NCBI GenBank assembly: GCA_016713445.1
Contig: JADJPB010000001.1
Span: forward strand, 124,001 to 188,000
Origin: Bacteroidota bacterium
GTDB lineage: Bacteria; Bacteroidota; Bacteroidia; AKYH767-A; OLB10
DNA length: 64,000 nt
Direction: 5' to 3'
In this document: positions 10,910-20,482 of the stretch, piece by piece
How positions within the stretch are numbered: position 1 is the first letter of the stretch
Layout of the letters: each line of letters starts with the position of its first letter
Notes under the pieces: generated by a model
Told to the model about the DNA's origin: nothing
The model's database searches: none
Seen by the model: the letters and a program-made list of their open reading frames with translations, nothing else
Position numbers and translations under genes: made by a program

Positions 10910-12281
10910 TTAAAACTTGATGGTAACAATGGTCCCTTTTTCTAAAACACTCTCTACGGTGAGTGTTGCTTTAATGGCATCAGCACATTTTTTCACGATT
11001 GAAAGCCCAAGTCCATTCCCAGCAATGTGTTTATGGCTAAGCGCATCCGAACGAAAGAAACTATCAAAAATATTCTTTAAATCTTCTTTGTTAATACCAA
11101 TGCCTTGATCATGAATGGAACAAATTACATGATCATCAATTTCATCTACTTTAATTTTGATGGTGGTATTGGTTTTTGAATATTTGATCGCATTATTGAG
11201 TATATTTTCTATAATGAGATGTGTGTAGTATTGTGGAACTAAAAGTTTTTGGTTTTGATCAAACTGAAGTTCTACTTGAATGTCTTTTTCTTCAATTAGT
11301 TTTTAAATCGATCCAGTGAGTCATCAATTAAAGTAGGTAGGTATACTTTATTTTTTATTAATGGTTTCAGAGGGTATATCGAGTCGAGCAAGCAGCAATA
11401 AATGCTCAAGTGAGTTTGCCATCTTTTCGAGCTCAGAGAGACTAAATTTTATTTTCTCTTCGTACTCATGTTGGTTTCTCGGTTTTCGGATGAGGACTTC
11501 GAGAGCGTTCCGATAAGGGTGGCCAGTGGAGTTCTTAATTCATGCGATGCATCGGAAGTGAATTGTCTTTCTCTTTCAAGTGTATTTTCTATTCGATCAA
11601 GCAAAGAGTTAAAGTTGGTGGATAGTTCGTAGATTTCATCTTTGTAAGGAGGTAATTCGACACGTTCTTTTGAATTGAATTTGGTGATTCGAGTGATTGT
11701 GTTTGTTACTTCTTTCACTGGTTTTATACTTCTGCCTGCTAAGAATCTCGAAACAAAGTAAAGACCAATCAAAATAAATAAATACGCTACAATTAAAATA
11801 TTTCTGAGTTGTAAGAGCGTGGAAATAGCGGCCTCTGACGACATGGCTGCTAAAATGTAGCCAGTTATTTTCCATTTTGCTCTAAAGGGAGTTGTACTTG
11901 TCTAATTTTCCTGAAGCCCATTTGAGAATCAAAATGACCTCCAAATTTTAACTCATTATAACTTAAGTTATGCTCTTTCAAATTAGGTGATTTATCCATA
12001 AACCGACCTTGAATATCGATCAGTTGTATGAAAACAGGGTTAACTTGAACTTCACTATGTTCTCGCTCTTTCCATTCTTCTTTGTTCTTGAACTCAATAC
12101 TGTCTCCAATAATATTTATTTCATTGGTATGCTTGTGTGCTTCGAAGGATAAATCATTGTCAAGATTTCTGAATACTGAATTGGATACAACAAAGTAGAT
12201 CGCCGTAAATGCGATAGCTATAATGAGAGCAGTAGCCAACATATAATGAAATGCAATTCGGTTTTTAAAGCTTAGGTTCAT
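10910..12281 (-). CDS. Sensor histidine kinase of the metal efflux operon
   Basis: Two-pass membrane sensor, about 455 residues after repair. TM1 is 'YMLATALIIAIAFTAIYFVV', followed by a periplasmic loop of about 110 residues and TM2 'ILIVAYLFILIGLYFVS'. Then a HAMP linker ('SIKPVKEVTNTITRI'), the H-box 'SDASHELRTPLATL' with the phosphorylated His, and the ATPase domain: N-box 'IENILNNAIKYS', G1 'DQGIGI', G2 'GNGLGLSIVKK'. Stop at 10910-10912. Frameshifts lie near 11515, 11350 and 11305. Its ATG overlaps the reconstructed stop of the response regulator by four bases (ATGA), so the two are coupled. By position it likely senses periplasmic divalent metal (CzcS/CusS-like); the ligand is inferred. 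Confidence 0.85.
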
Positions 12282-12943
12282 AATTCTTTTGCAATATAAC
12301 CTACACCACGTACGGTTTGAATGTAATTTTCATTTTCAGATAATAAAGTTTTTTTCTCAGCGCATTTATATACACATCAATTACGCCTGTATCGTAGTCG
12401 AAATGAATATCCCATACGCTCTCTATGATTCTAGTTCTTCTGCAAACTTTTCCCTTGTTGCGAATGAGATGTTCAAGCAAGGCAAATTCTTTTTGCGTTA
12501 AATGGATCTCTTGTTTATCTTTAAATACTTGATGCGTTTCTGTATTGAGCGAAATTGGACCCAAATTAAAAACGGAGTGATCCCCCGATTTGGGTCTCAA
12601 TTGAACTTTAATTCGCTCTAATAATTCTTCAAAATGAAAAGGTTTTTTGATGTAATCATTGGCTCCCGACTGTAATCCAAAAATGGTTTCGTCTAATGTA
12701 TCCTTAGCCGTTAAGAATATGATGGGCGTTTCGTGAAATTCCTTTCTAAACTGTCGGCAAATTTCAATGCCACTCAATCCCGGAAGCATCCAATCTAACA
12801 AGAGTAGATCATACTCCCCAGATAAGGCCATTTGCAAGCCCTTTTTCCATCTTCTGCTACATGTACAGCATAAGACTCCTCTTCCAATCCTTGCTTCAAA
12901 AAGCAGCGATTCCAGGTTCATCTTCTACTATCAGTATTTTCAT
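12278..12943 (-). CDS. OmpR/PhoB-family response regulator of the metal efflux operon
   Basis: DNA-binding regulator of about 221 residues. It starts 'MKILIVEDEPGIAAF' at 12943. The receiver domain shows the acidic pocket 'EDE', phosphoacceptor Asp in 'LLLLDWMLPGLSG', Thr in 'IIFLTAKD' and Lys in 'DYIKKPF'. The winged-helix domain follows ('HLTQKEFALLEHLIRNKGKV', 'DVYINALRKK'). Three A/T-run indels break it (near 12896, near 12845 and near 12350). Repairing the last gives the normal ending 'VRGVGYIAKEL' with a TGA that overlaps the kinase start. Phased AAG half-sites 23-63 bases upstream suggest autoregulation, and the same pattern before czcA suggests it activates the pump. Confidence 0.88.
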
Positions 12944-12965
12944 TTTTCAAAGATTCAGTAATTTA

Positions 12966-13006
12966 ACTTAAGTTTTATTCTTTGGTTTCTTAAGATTTGC
13001 TTAATT
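12966..13006. promoter_or_regulatory. Predicted operator upstream of the response regulator
   Basis: Half-sites ACTTAAG (AAG at 12970), TCTTAAG (12992) and GCTTAA (13003) fall on an 11-base register (22, then 11). The segment TTTCTTAAGATTTGCTTAA differs at two positions from TTTCTTAAGATTGACTTAA at the czcA operator. It lies just upstream of the regulator's ATG on the minus strand, as expected for an autoregulated two-component operon. Prediction only. Confidence 0.5.
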
Positions 13007-13371
13007 TTTGTGTTTAATACTAAACAGTCAAAGGATTTCCTTTAATGGATACCTACATTCTTTAACAAATATAAAGCAATAAGGGAAATATGCCCAATTA
13101 GTTGAAGGAATGCTTAGGATTATAACTATAGATTTAAGTGACTACATCACCTATTTGAACAAATTGAATAATTCTTCGCTATTTTAATGAAATTGTTGAA
13201 TTAAAATGTGAAATTCATTTTTCAATATATTTTGGTCTTTTTTTAATAGATTGGGCAAACTTAAAATTGAAACGTAATCTATTTCGGTTGTAATAAGTGA
13301 AAATTTGATTTTGTTGGATTGGAAGTGTTTTTAAGAAAATATTTATTTGTAAACTTTTCTTTTTTAATGTA
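13007..13371. other. AT-rich intergenic stretch, nothing recognised
   Basis: Very AT-rich sequence between the regulator operator and a possible small membrane gene. I saw no repeat core, hairpin with T-tract or believable coding frame; open frames here encode only low-complexity Phe/Leu/Lys-rich peptides. Confidence 0.5.
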
Positions 13372-13573
13372 TCACTGCGTGCATTTGAATTTAAAGGTAC
13401 TGCTCTTTAAAACTTTTTTTAATAAATATAGTACCAAGAGAACCAGATTTAATAAAATTGTATTTACATTGACAATTCTTGCAAATGGAGACGCTCCTAT
13501 GGGCCAAAATTGTCCTAAGAGAATAATAGTGTTTAGAACAATCAATAAAAATAAGAAATGATTTTTTATTCAT
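13372..13573 (-). CDS. Possible small two-helix membrane protein, one frameshift
   Basis: From ATG at 13573 ('MNKK...'), removing one A from the run of six switches into a frame that gives two hydrophobic helices: 'FLFLLIVLNTIILLGQFW' and 'TILLNLVLLVLYLLKKVL', joined by 'PIGASPFARIVNVN', ending 'SSTFKFKCTQ' at 13372. The uninterrupted alternative frame is a compositionally odd 60-residue peptide. Homopolymer indels are common here, so the two-helix reading is plausible, but no family is recognised. Confidence 0.3.
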
Positions 13574-13588
13574 ACCTAATCTTGTTTT

Positions 13589-13770
13589 TTATTGTTCAAG
13601 TTCTTTTATCATATCCTTTACCCAACAATGGTAAGAGTTGATGCTAAAGCTTTCTTTGAAGTAATTTTTTGCTCATTCTTTATTTTCAGCATCCAAATGG
13701 ACTTCCTCTAAACACTGTATGGTTTTAAAGCATTTCTGAAGAGTCGGTTTGTAAGGGTACTAAGATTATA
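13589..13770 (-). pseudogene. Possible broken coding fragment, C-terminal part only
   Basis: The minus strand carries 'PTLQKCFKTIQCLEEVHLDAENKE', one stop, then 'AKNYFKESFSINSYHCWVKD...KELEQ' ending at 13589, 15 bases before the possible small membrane gene. The amphipathic pattern is TPR-like and looks more like protein than random translation, but no start is visible and the adjacent frames are broken. I cannot name a family (first quoted stretch is two pieces around HLDAENKE). Confidence 0.2.
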
Positions 13771-13801
13771 TGCCTTAACCTTTCCTAGAATATCTCACCC
13801 T

Positions 13802-15028
13802 TCAATAAAAACTCATCCGATGCAACACCCCCGAGCTCGGAACTTCTTTCGCATCAAATAAAATCTCCTTCGCTTTTACCTTTTTCACATAACTAGAATA
13901 CGTTGGCAATTCTTTCGCTTGCATATACACAAAGTATCCAATGATGAAAACAGAAAACCACGTCGATATTTTCATGGCTGCAGATGGAATTTTAATTGAG
14001 TAATGAAACAACCACCACGAAATTAGCATCACACTTGCAAAACTGATAAAACTCCAAGCCCTTTCCGGACCATAATCGCCCATAATAAAGGTGATGAAGT
14101 AAGTATGTATTCCGATGAGGATAATCCATGCAATGATTGCATACAAACTACCTTTCCCCAATGAGAGTTTCGGTTTAATAGTGTTTTCAGAAAAAATGGG
14201 GTAGAGTAAGATGAGAACAAGGAAGATTCGAATGGGTGCATGATAAAACAAAATCTTAGCGCTGAAATATCCACTGTGAATAAACCAATCTATTATACTA
14301 AGATCAGGTAGTGCAGCTTCGCGTTTGCCATGTCCATCGCCAGCTAAAGCAATTCCGAAACTAACGCTCATGCCTATGAGAAAATTGATGATGTGGTTTC
14401 GGTACTCTTGGGTTCGGACGTTTTTGTAATAAAGTACACCAATTAAAATGACATATAAGCAAACCACCGCCGGCTCGGCAGCACCGCCTATATAGAGTCC
14501 GAGGAAGGTGATGAGACAATCTTGAACAAATTTATTTCGAAGTGGACAAATGGTAATACTTGCAGCACCCAATAAAGCAATAAGGTTCCATCCGTACATG
14601 GTGGAAGTGTTTACCCAAAACCATGTATCGCCAATGTGAAAGCAAGAGAGGATGATAGCCGCTGTAAATAATCCTGATTTTAAAATGCGATCGCTGTTCG
14701 ATGAAAATGAATTCAATCCTTTTTTTGCTTGTAAGGCACGAAGGAAAAGATCAGATGTAAAGAATAAAGCGAGGAGTGTAAAAAGATGATAAAGCCATGG
14801 TGAGCTGTCTTCGTTCCAACAGCTCATCCAGGTATGTAAATAGAAGAACGACATCCATCGTGTGTTCCAGGTATCGTAGTGATCGATTGTAGCACCTACA
14901 ATGCCGTGAGCCTGCACACCGCGAAGCATCACGAGGTCGTCGTCAATCAATACATTGTAATAAGCCAATAGCCCAAATCCCAAAGCAAAAAGCAGGAGAA
15001 GTAAATAGCGAGGAATAAGCTTCAACAT
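13802..15028 (-). CDS. DUF6056-like polytopic membrane protein
   Basis: Intact 408-residue ORF with about ten to twelve transmembrane segments. Landmarks resemble DUF6056-type proteins: an acidic 'DDD' after the first helix (VLIDDDLVMLRG), 'HYDTWNTRWMSFFYLHTW', 'WVNTSTMYGWNLIALLG', 'ALAGDGHGKREAALPD' and 'GPERAWSFISFASVML'. The acidic loop after TM1 and the many membrane helices recall GT-C glycosyltransferases, so transfer of a sugar from a lipid carrier is possible but unproven. The end 'KEILFDAKEVPSSGVLH' fits the family's usual C-terminal region. It stands alone, upstream of the ribosomal cluster's terminator on the same strand. Confidence 0.65.
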   Translation of the reverse strand: MLKLIPRYLLLLLFALGFGLLAYYNVLIDDDLVMLRGVQAHGIVGATIDHYDTWNTRWMSFFYLHTWMSCWNEDSSPWLYHLFTLLALFFTSDLFLRALQAKKGLNSFSSNSDRILKSGLFTAAIILSCFHIGDTWFWVNTSTMYGWNLIALLGAASITICPLRNKFVQDCLITFLGLYIGGAAEPAVVCLYVILIGVLYYKNVRTQEYRNHIINFLIGMSVSFGIALAGDGHGKREAALPDLSIIDWFIHSGYFSAKILFYHAPIRIFLVLILLYPIFSENTIKPKLSLGKGSLYAIIAWIILIGIHTYFITFIMGDYGPERAWSFISFASVMLISWWLFHYSIKIPSAAMKISTWFSVFIIGYFVYMQAKELPTYSSYVKKVKAKEILFDAKEVPSSGVLHRMSFY

Positions 15029-15220
15029 AATTTCAAAAATAGGGAAATTGGTTTACAATAAAAGCGTTCTCACTACTACTATGTTTTAGTGGCCGCTGAT
15101 TATTTATGATTTTTAAGATTTGTTATGATTTTTTTCGGTTGCAAATCAAATTTCGCATTTCGTAATAATTCGCATTTCGCATCAGATTCACATTTCGTTT
15201 CTGGGAGGGGTTTAAACAAA

Positions 15221-15247
15221 AAAAAGGAACCCATAAGGTCCCTTTTT
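15221..15247 (-). terminator. Terminator after rplT
   Basis: AAAAAGGAACC and GGTCCCTTTTT pair around CATAA with one mismatch, flanked by A- and T-runs, 22 bases past the rplT stop. It ends the thrS-infC-rpmI-rplT transcript. Confidence 0.75.
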
Positions 15248-15268
15248 CTAATCTGAGAAGGCTTTTAT

Positions 15269-15613
15269 TTATTTTACAGAATTCAATATCGCTTCGAAAG
15301 CTGCAGGATTATTCATTGCTAAATCGGCAAGTACCTTGCGGTTCAAATCGACATTGCTAGCGTGAATTTTACCCATGAATTGAGAGTAAGACATTCCATG
15401 AATACGCGCTGCTGCGTTGATACGTTGGATCCATAAACCGCGGAAGTTGCGTTTCTTGGTCTTACGATCACGGTAAGCATATTGGAGACCTTTTTCGACA
15501 GTGTTTTTGGCAACTGTCCATACGTTTTTGCGGGAACCGAAATTACCCTTGGCGAGCTTAAGAACTTTCTTTCTTCTTGCTCTAGCCGCTACGTGATTGA
15601 CTGAACGTGGCAT
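15269..15613 (-). CDS. rplT: 50S ribosomal protein L20
   Basis: Intact, 114 residues, the usual length. It begins 'MPRSVNHVAARARRKKVLKL' and contains 'YAYRDRKTKKRNFRGLWI', 'RINAAARIHGMSYSQF' and 'NRKVLADLA', all characteristic of L20, which binds 23S rRNA early in 50S assembly. It follows rpmI by 97 bases in the conserved thrS-infC-rpmI-rplT order, and a terminator follows. In other bacteria L20 represses this operon; nothing in the spacer proves that here. Confidence 0.97.
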   Translation of the reverse strand: MPRSVNHVAARARRKKVLKLAKGNFGSRKNVWTVAKNTVEKGLQYAYRDRKTKKRNFRGLWIQRINAAARIHGMSYSQFMGKIHASNVDLNRKVLADLAMNNPAAFEAILNSVK

Positions 15614-15710
15614 GTTGTTTTCGTTTTTTTGGCGTTAGCGTCCTGTTTTAGGAGGATCTTGAAGCTAAGTACCGGGTTAGAATTAATTTTTAGAAGTTAG
15701 TGGGAAGCGA

Positions 15711-15908
15711 TTAAGCCATTCCTAACATTCTCTTTACTCTGTACTCATCCGTTTCATGGACCGTACCAGTAGCTGTTAATGCGCGTTTTGCTTTCGTAGT
15801 CTTCTTGGTTAAGATGTGACTTTTGTAAGCATGCTTACGCTTAATTTTTCCTGTGCCTGTAAGCTTGAAACGCTTTTTTGCACTGGAGTTTGATTTCATT
15901 TTCGGCAT
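15711..15908 (-). CDS. rpmI: 50S ribosomal protein L35
   Basis: 65 residues from ATG at 15908: 'MPKMKSNSSAKKRFKLTGTG', then 'KIKRKHAYKSHILTKKTTKA', ending 'RVKRMLGMA'. The open frame extends 15 codons upstream, but the conserved start MPKMK fixes the true beginning. It starts 10 bases after the reconstructed infC stop, so translation of the two is probably linked. Confidence 0.96.
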   Translation of the reverse strand: MPKMKSNSSAKKRFKLTGTGKIKRKHAYKSHILTKKTTKAKRALTATGTVHETDEYRVKRMLGMA

Positions 15909-15918
15909 GACAGTTATT

Positions 15919-16639
15919 TTATGCTTCGTTATTATTGTCCAACTCCTCGTCAACTATTTGCTCCGGGAAAGGAATGTCTGGGCTCTTTTTGATAGAAGCT
16001 TCGTCTTTCCCTTTCGTCGCATTTGGTTTTCCAGCTGCCTTCTCATCAGCAGTTTTGGTTGGTTTACTTGGTTTTTTTATTCGGCAAAGGAGCCAGGTGT
16101 AAGAACATCCTGTTTCCTTCTAATTTTGGTAACATCTCCACTTTACCAAACTCTTCGAGCGCTTGTGCAAATTTTAGGAGGATGATTTCTCCACGTGCTT
16201 TGTAGGCAATCGCCCTTCCTCTGAAATGTACATAGGCTTTCACCTTTGCACCTTCTTCCAAAAACTTCATCGCATGTTTCACTTTGAAGTTGAAATCATG
16301 CTCATCCGTATTGGGTCCGAAACGAATCTCTTTCAAGATTTGCTTAGAAGCTTTGGCCTTGGTTTCCTTTTCCTTTTTCTTGCGTTCGTAAAGAAACTTT
16401 TGATAGTCTACAATTTTACAAACGGGTGGATCCGCTTGCGCTGCAATTTCTACCAAATCAAGACCTGCATCTTCTGCCATCTTGAGCGCTTCTTGAATTG
16501 ACAAAACTTGTGGCTCTCCAGTATCACCTACCAGACGAACATGAGTGGCTTTAATTTTGTCGTTGATGCGGTGTTCCGCCTCTCTTTTAACGGGTCCCCG
16601 TCCTCTACCGAATCCGGGTTTGTAAGGAAAAGTTGCTAT
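15919..16639 (-). CDS. infC: Translation initiation factor IF-3, apparent AUA start
   Basis: IF-3 binds the 30S subunit and checks start codons. The conserved N-domain ('EHRINDKIKATHVRLVGDTG', 'QVLSIQEALKMAEDAGLDLV') and C-domain ('IRFGPNTDEHDFNFKVKHA') are present. The in-frame ATG, GTG or TTG found first (TTG at 16504) lies inside the conserved domain, so the start must be upstream. A strong GGAGG at 16644-16648, four bases before ATA at 16639, marks an AUA start: 'ATA GCA ACT TTT CCT'. Unusual starts (AUU in E. coli) are typical of infC. An extra A near 16077 hides a Lys/Pro/acid-rich tail of about 50 residues ('KPSKPTKTADEKAAGKPN' ... 'EQIVDEELDNNNEA'). Confidence 0.92.
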
Positions 16640-16641
16640 GT

Positions 16642-16650
16642 GGCCTCCTT
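16642..16650 (-). promoter_or_regulatory. Shine-Dalgarno that sets the infC start
   Basis: Minus strand AAGGAGGCC; GGAGG lies four bases before ATA at 16639-16637. SD sites this strong are rare in Bacteroidota, which supports a start that relies on 16S pairing because the codon is weak. Confidence 0.7.
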
Positions 16651-16674
16651 TTATTTGTTAAGTTAATCTATGTT

Positions 16675-18609
16675 TTAAGCGCTTAAGAGCTCTTTTATTT
16701 CTGTTTGCATTTTGTCGACGAAATCCTGGATCCGTAAAGTTCCCTGATCTCCTTTTCCATGTTGACGAACTGATACTGAGTTGTCTTGCTCTTCCTTTTC
16801 GCCAATAATTAGCATGTAAGGAATCTTTTTCATCTCGGCATCTCTGATCTTTTTGCCAATCTTTTCGTCACGGTCGTCAACGAGCCCGCGAAGATCGGAA
16901 TTTATAAGGACTTGTAAAACTTTTTTGCGTATCCGTTGAATTTATCGGAAATAGGCAAAATAGCGATCTGCTCAGGAGCTAACCAAAGTGGGAAATTACC
17001 CGCATAATGCTCAATTAAGAACCCAATAAAGCGCTCATGTGTTCCCAGTGGAGCACGGTGAATGCAAATGGGCGTCTCCATTTCGTTTTTGGCATTGCGG
17101 AAAGTTAAGCCAAACCGACCCGGTACAGCGAAGTCTACTTGATTGGTTGCCAGCGTGAACTCGCGTCCAATGGCACTCCAAACCTGTACGTCGATCTTCG
17201 GTCCGTAGAAAGCCCCTTCATCGGCCACTTCTACATATGGAATTTTGATTCAATGAGGACTTGTCTCACCATATCCTCGGTTTCCAACCATAAAGCTGCA
17301 TTGTCCACGTACTTCTGACCCAATTTGCTAGGCTCGTGAGTCGAGAAACGCATCACGTATTTCTCAATTCCAAAAATTCGGAAGTATTTGAGGTACATGT
17401 CATTCACTGCATTAAACTCATCCGCAAATTGCTCCTTAGTGCAATAAATATGCGCATCGTTCATCTGTAGTTGTCGCACACGCATCAACCCAAATAATTC
17501 TCCACTTTGCTCATAACGATAACAAGTACCGTATTCCGCCAAACGTAGCGGCAAATCACGATAGCTCAAATTCATTTCCTTGAAAATCTTATGGTGATGT
17601 GGGCAATTCATCGCTTTCAAATAATATTTCTCCCCTTCAAACTCCATGGGCGGGTACATGCTATCAGCGTAATAGGGCAGATGTCCGCTCGTGAGGTACA
17701 TACTTTCCTTCGCCAAATGCGGAGTACGAACGCGTTTGTATCCCGCTACGGCCTCCGTCTTTTTCGCCAATCGTTCCAATTCTTCAATCAACACACCACC
17801 ATTGGGCAACCACAATGGCAAGCCTGGACCCACATCATCATCGAAAGTGAAAATTTCCATTTCCTTTCCAATTTTGCGGTGATCACGCTTTTCGCCTCTT
17901 CCACCATGGTGAGGTAAGCCTCCAACTCCGATTTTTTAGGGAACGTAATTCCGTAAATACGGGTGAGCATGGGATTATTCGAATCGTTTTTCCAATAAGC
18001 TCCCGCCACGTTGGTTAGCTTTATAGCTTTGATATAACTGGTATTTGGAATATGTGGTCCTCGACATAAATCCGTAAAATTTCCTTGTGTATAAAAAGTG
18101 ATTTTACCGTCTTCGAGGTTGCTTAATAAATCGAGTTTATAAGGGTCGTTACGCTCTGTGAAATATTGAATCGCATCGGCTTTGCCCATCTCTTTCCGCA
18201 CATAGGGGTTGCCTTGTTTGGCGAGCTCAGCCATTTTATCTTCAATTTTTTTCAGGTCATCAGCCGAAAAAGCAATTCCTCCGAAGTCTACGTCGTAGTA
18301 AAAACCATTTTCTACAGGCGGACCTACCCAAAACTTAACCGTTGGATAATAAAATTCCAAGGCTTCGGCCATCAAATGCGCCGAAGAATGCCACATTGTA
18401 TTCTTTCCATCTGCATCGTTCCACGTCAACAAGGTCACTTGGGCATCTTGTTCAAGGGGTCGGTTCAAGTCTTGGATCTCTCCATCTACCCTCGCCGCCA
18501 ATACATTTCTCGCCAATCCTTCAGAGATGGATTTGGCCACATCCATCGGCGAACTTCCTTTTGGAAACTCACGAACAGATTGATCGGGTAGCGTAATTTT
18601 GATATTCAT
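16675..18609 (-). CDS. thrS: Threonyl-tRNA synthetase
   Basis: Charges tRNA-Thr in the cytosol; about 645 residues. It starts at 18609 ('MNIKITLPDQSVREFPKG', the TGS domain). The editing domain follows ('MWHSSAHLMAEALEFYYP', with the HxxxH-type site), then class II motifs: 'MNCPHHHKIF' (zinc-binding Cys and His), 'ELFGLMRVRQLQMNDAHIYC', 'DEGAFYGPKIDVQVWSAIGR' and the anticodon-binding tail. The end 'IQDFVDKMQTEIKELLSA' is at 16675. At least three frameshifts (near 17840, 17232, 16908) break this essential gene, strong evidence that such breaks are base-calling errors. It is first in thrS-infC-rpmI-rplT; only 35 bases separate it from infC. Confidence 0.95.
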
Positions 18610-18725
18610 CGTATTTTTAGAAGGGTGCAAAGGTAATCCCATTTTACGCAATATGAAACCCCCTTCGATAGATTTACGAAAATTTTCATTTTATTGTTAA
18701 TCAGTATCTCTGTTTGAGCAGAAAA

Positions 18726-18782
18726 GATCCCAGAGGGATCTAACCTCATAGAAAAATATGGCTGAGATTACCCCAGCGGGGT
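18726..18782. repeat. REP-like double hairpin
   Basis: Two perfect small palindromes 29 bases apart: GATCCCAGAGGGATC (18726-18740) and ACCCCAGCGGGGT (18770-18782). This 'cccagaggg ... ccccagcgggg' pairing resembles intergenic double-hairpin repeats I have seen in other Bacteroidota genomes. It lies between two minus-strand genes (upstream of thrS, downstream of the GH13 gene). Only one copy is in the window. Confidence 0.55.
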
Positions 18783-18869
18783 CGCACATCATTGTCATTT
18801 TAAATCGATGATCTGGATGTTTTAATTATTTCCCATCTACGGGAGGAAAAAAATTAAATTTATGTCCGC

Positions 18870-20291
18870 TTACATTTTCACATCCACCATCAATGTTCCA
18901 TACGCAGGCACGTGAAAGCTGTCTTTTTGGGGAGATGGATTTTCGCTAGTAGCATGAATCGTCATATATTCAAAAGAGGCGTCTTCGTGTCTCAAAATCA
19001 CATCAACACCGGTTAAATTATGCATCACTAAAATTTGTTGTTGTGCATGCTTTCGGGTGAAGATGAGCACCGAGGGATCATTGCAAATTACGTTTTCAAT
19101 CTTGCCTTGTGTTAAGGCAAGATGGTTTTTTCGGATAGCCAATAACGTTTGGTAATGATTAAAAATCGACTGTGGATCGGGTTTCTGTTGTTGGTAAGAT
19201 GGAAGGGTAGTGGGAAGATTATATTTCGACTTTAGCCAACTGCAATGTTGGGTAGATGGCTCCCATGTCCAAGGAAAAGCTTCCCGCACAAACTCATCGG
19301 GTTTCAGTCCCAACATACCCAATTCTTCACCGTAATAAATAAAAATTTCACCGGGCAAGGAACATAAAATACTTGCTGCTAATTTCGATTTTCGAACATC
19401 ACCATTCCATCTGCTCGCCACGCGCACTTGATCATGATTACTTAGGAAGATGGAATCGCAAACGTTCGAATCGGTTTTACTAAAATTATGTTGAACTTTA
19501 GCCAGCCAAAGACCTAAACAATTGTGTTGTTCATGCAGTATAGCTTGAATTATTTTTTCGGCTAAATCAAAATTAAAAGCGCTGCTCAATCCTTTTTTAA
19601 AATAGGGTTGAATATAGCTCGGACTTTGCGTTATTTCACCCACCATAAAAATTTTATCACCCAAAGCTTTTCTCATTTCTTGCCACCAAATCACATTATC
19701 ATTTTCTCTTCCGGGAGGAAAAATATGCATCGCCGCATCTAACCGTAACGCATCTACGCCAAGTTGAATCCAAAACTGCGCAATGTTTATCATTTCTTTT
19801 CGCAATTCAGGATGATCAAAATTCCAGTCGGGCATTCCTTTCCAAAAAAGTCCGTAATAACATTCATCCTTCGGACCTTTTTCAGGCACGTGCCAATCGG
19901 ATAAATTCATCTTCATCATCTCTTGGGAATCCATCCAATTGAAGTAAGACCGATATTTGTTTTTCTTACTACTCAATGCTTGTAAAAACCACGGATGTTG
20001 TTCGCTGCAATGATTAAAAACCATGTCGAGCATCACTTTTATTTTTCGTTGATGGGCGGCTTGAATTAGTAATTTAAAATCGGCTATCGATCCGTATTCT
20101 GGATCTATGCTGTAATAATCTATCATATCATATTTATGATAGGAGGGTGCCCGATGAATGGGCGACAACCAAATGCCTTCCACACCCAATTCTGCGAGGT
20201 AATCGAGGTGCTGGATGATTCCTTTTAAATCGCCAATACCATCGTTGTTGCTGTCGACGAAACTTCGAACGAAGATGGAGTACCAGATCAT
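18870..20291 (-). CDS. GH13 alpha-amylase family glycosidase
   Basis: Intact, 473 residues, no signal peptide, so cytoplasmic. The TIM-barrel motifs of GH13 are all visible: 'VMLDMVFNHCS' (region I, DxxxNH), 'DALRLDAAMH' (region II, nucleophile Asp), 'FMVGEIT' (region III, acid/base Glu) and 'FLSNHDQVR' (region IV, Asp). The start 'MIWYSIFVRSFVDSNNDGIG' with a calcium-loop-like 'DSNNDGIGD' resembles oligo-1,6-glucosidase/neopullulanase/cyclomaltodextrinase-type enzymes, so it probably cleaves alpha-glucosidic bonds in imported malto-oligosaccharides. The exact substrate cannot be set. No sugar operon partners lie next to it. Confidence 0.9.
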   Translation of the reverse strand: MIWYSIFVRSFVDSNNDGIGDLKGIIQHLDYLAELGVEGIWLSPIHRAPSYHKYDMIDYYSIDPEYGSIADFKLLIQAAHQRKIKVMLDMVFNHCSEQHPWFLQALSSKKNKYRSYFNWMDSQEMMKMNLSDWHVPEKGPKDECYYGLFWKGMPDWNFDHPELRKEMINIAQFWIQLGVDALRLDAAMHIFPPGRENDNVIWWQEMRKALGDKIFMVGEITQSPSYIQPYFKKGLSSAFNFDLAEKIIQAILHEQHNCLGLWLAKVQHNFSKTDSNVCDSIFLSNHDQVRVASRWNGDVRKSKLAASILCSLPGEIFIYYGEELGMLGLKPDEFVREAFPWTWEPSTQHCSWLKSKYNLPTTLPSYQQQKPDPQSIFNHYQTLLAIRKNHLALTQGKIENVICNDPSVLIFTRKHAQQQILVMHNLTGVDVILRHEDASFEYMTIHATSENPSPQKDSFHVPAYGTLMVDVKM

Positions 20292-20360
20292 GTAGTTGTA
20301 AAAATAGTTTTTTAAATGTAATTCTCTCTAAGGAATAATCCTTCTTTCCTTTAAATTATT

Positions 20361-20406
20361 GCCTCTCCCCTCGCGAGGCTTCGCGACCCTCTTCAGAGGA
20401 GAGGGG
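20361..20406 (-). repeat. Composite repeat A carrying the 16-base core
   Basis: CCTCTCC and GGAGAGG arms enclose the exact core at 20371-20386 (minus orientation). Positions 20361-20399 match the reverse complement of repeat B (21202-21240) at 38 of 39 bases, giving an inverted pair around the IS110 remnant. Confidence 0.85.
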
Positions 20407-20482
20407 CTATTTTTATTTTTTACGTGGTATAAAGAAAGTTATTGTGGATTTCTATGAAAATGAAGGAAATGCTTAAGCTCAT

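Noticed and set aside
13319..13561. Plus-strand ORF rich in Phe and Leu
   Set aside because: Low-complexity translation of AT-rich DNA; the minus strand gives a better two-helix protein.
16226..16501. Plus-strand ORF opposite infC
   Set aside because: Shadow of a conserved gene with no recognisable features.
16675..18609. thrS as a pseudogene
   Set aside because: Essential gene with all domains present; breaks are single bases in the same style as across the window.
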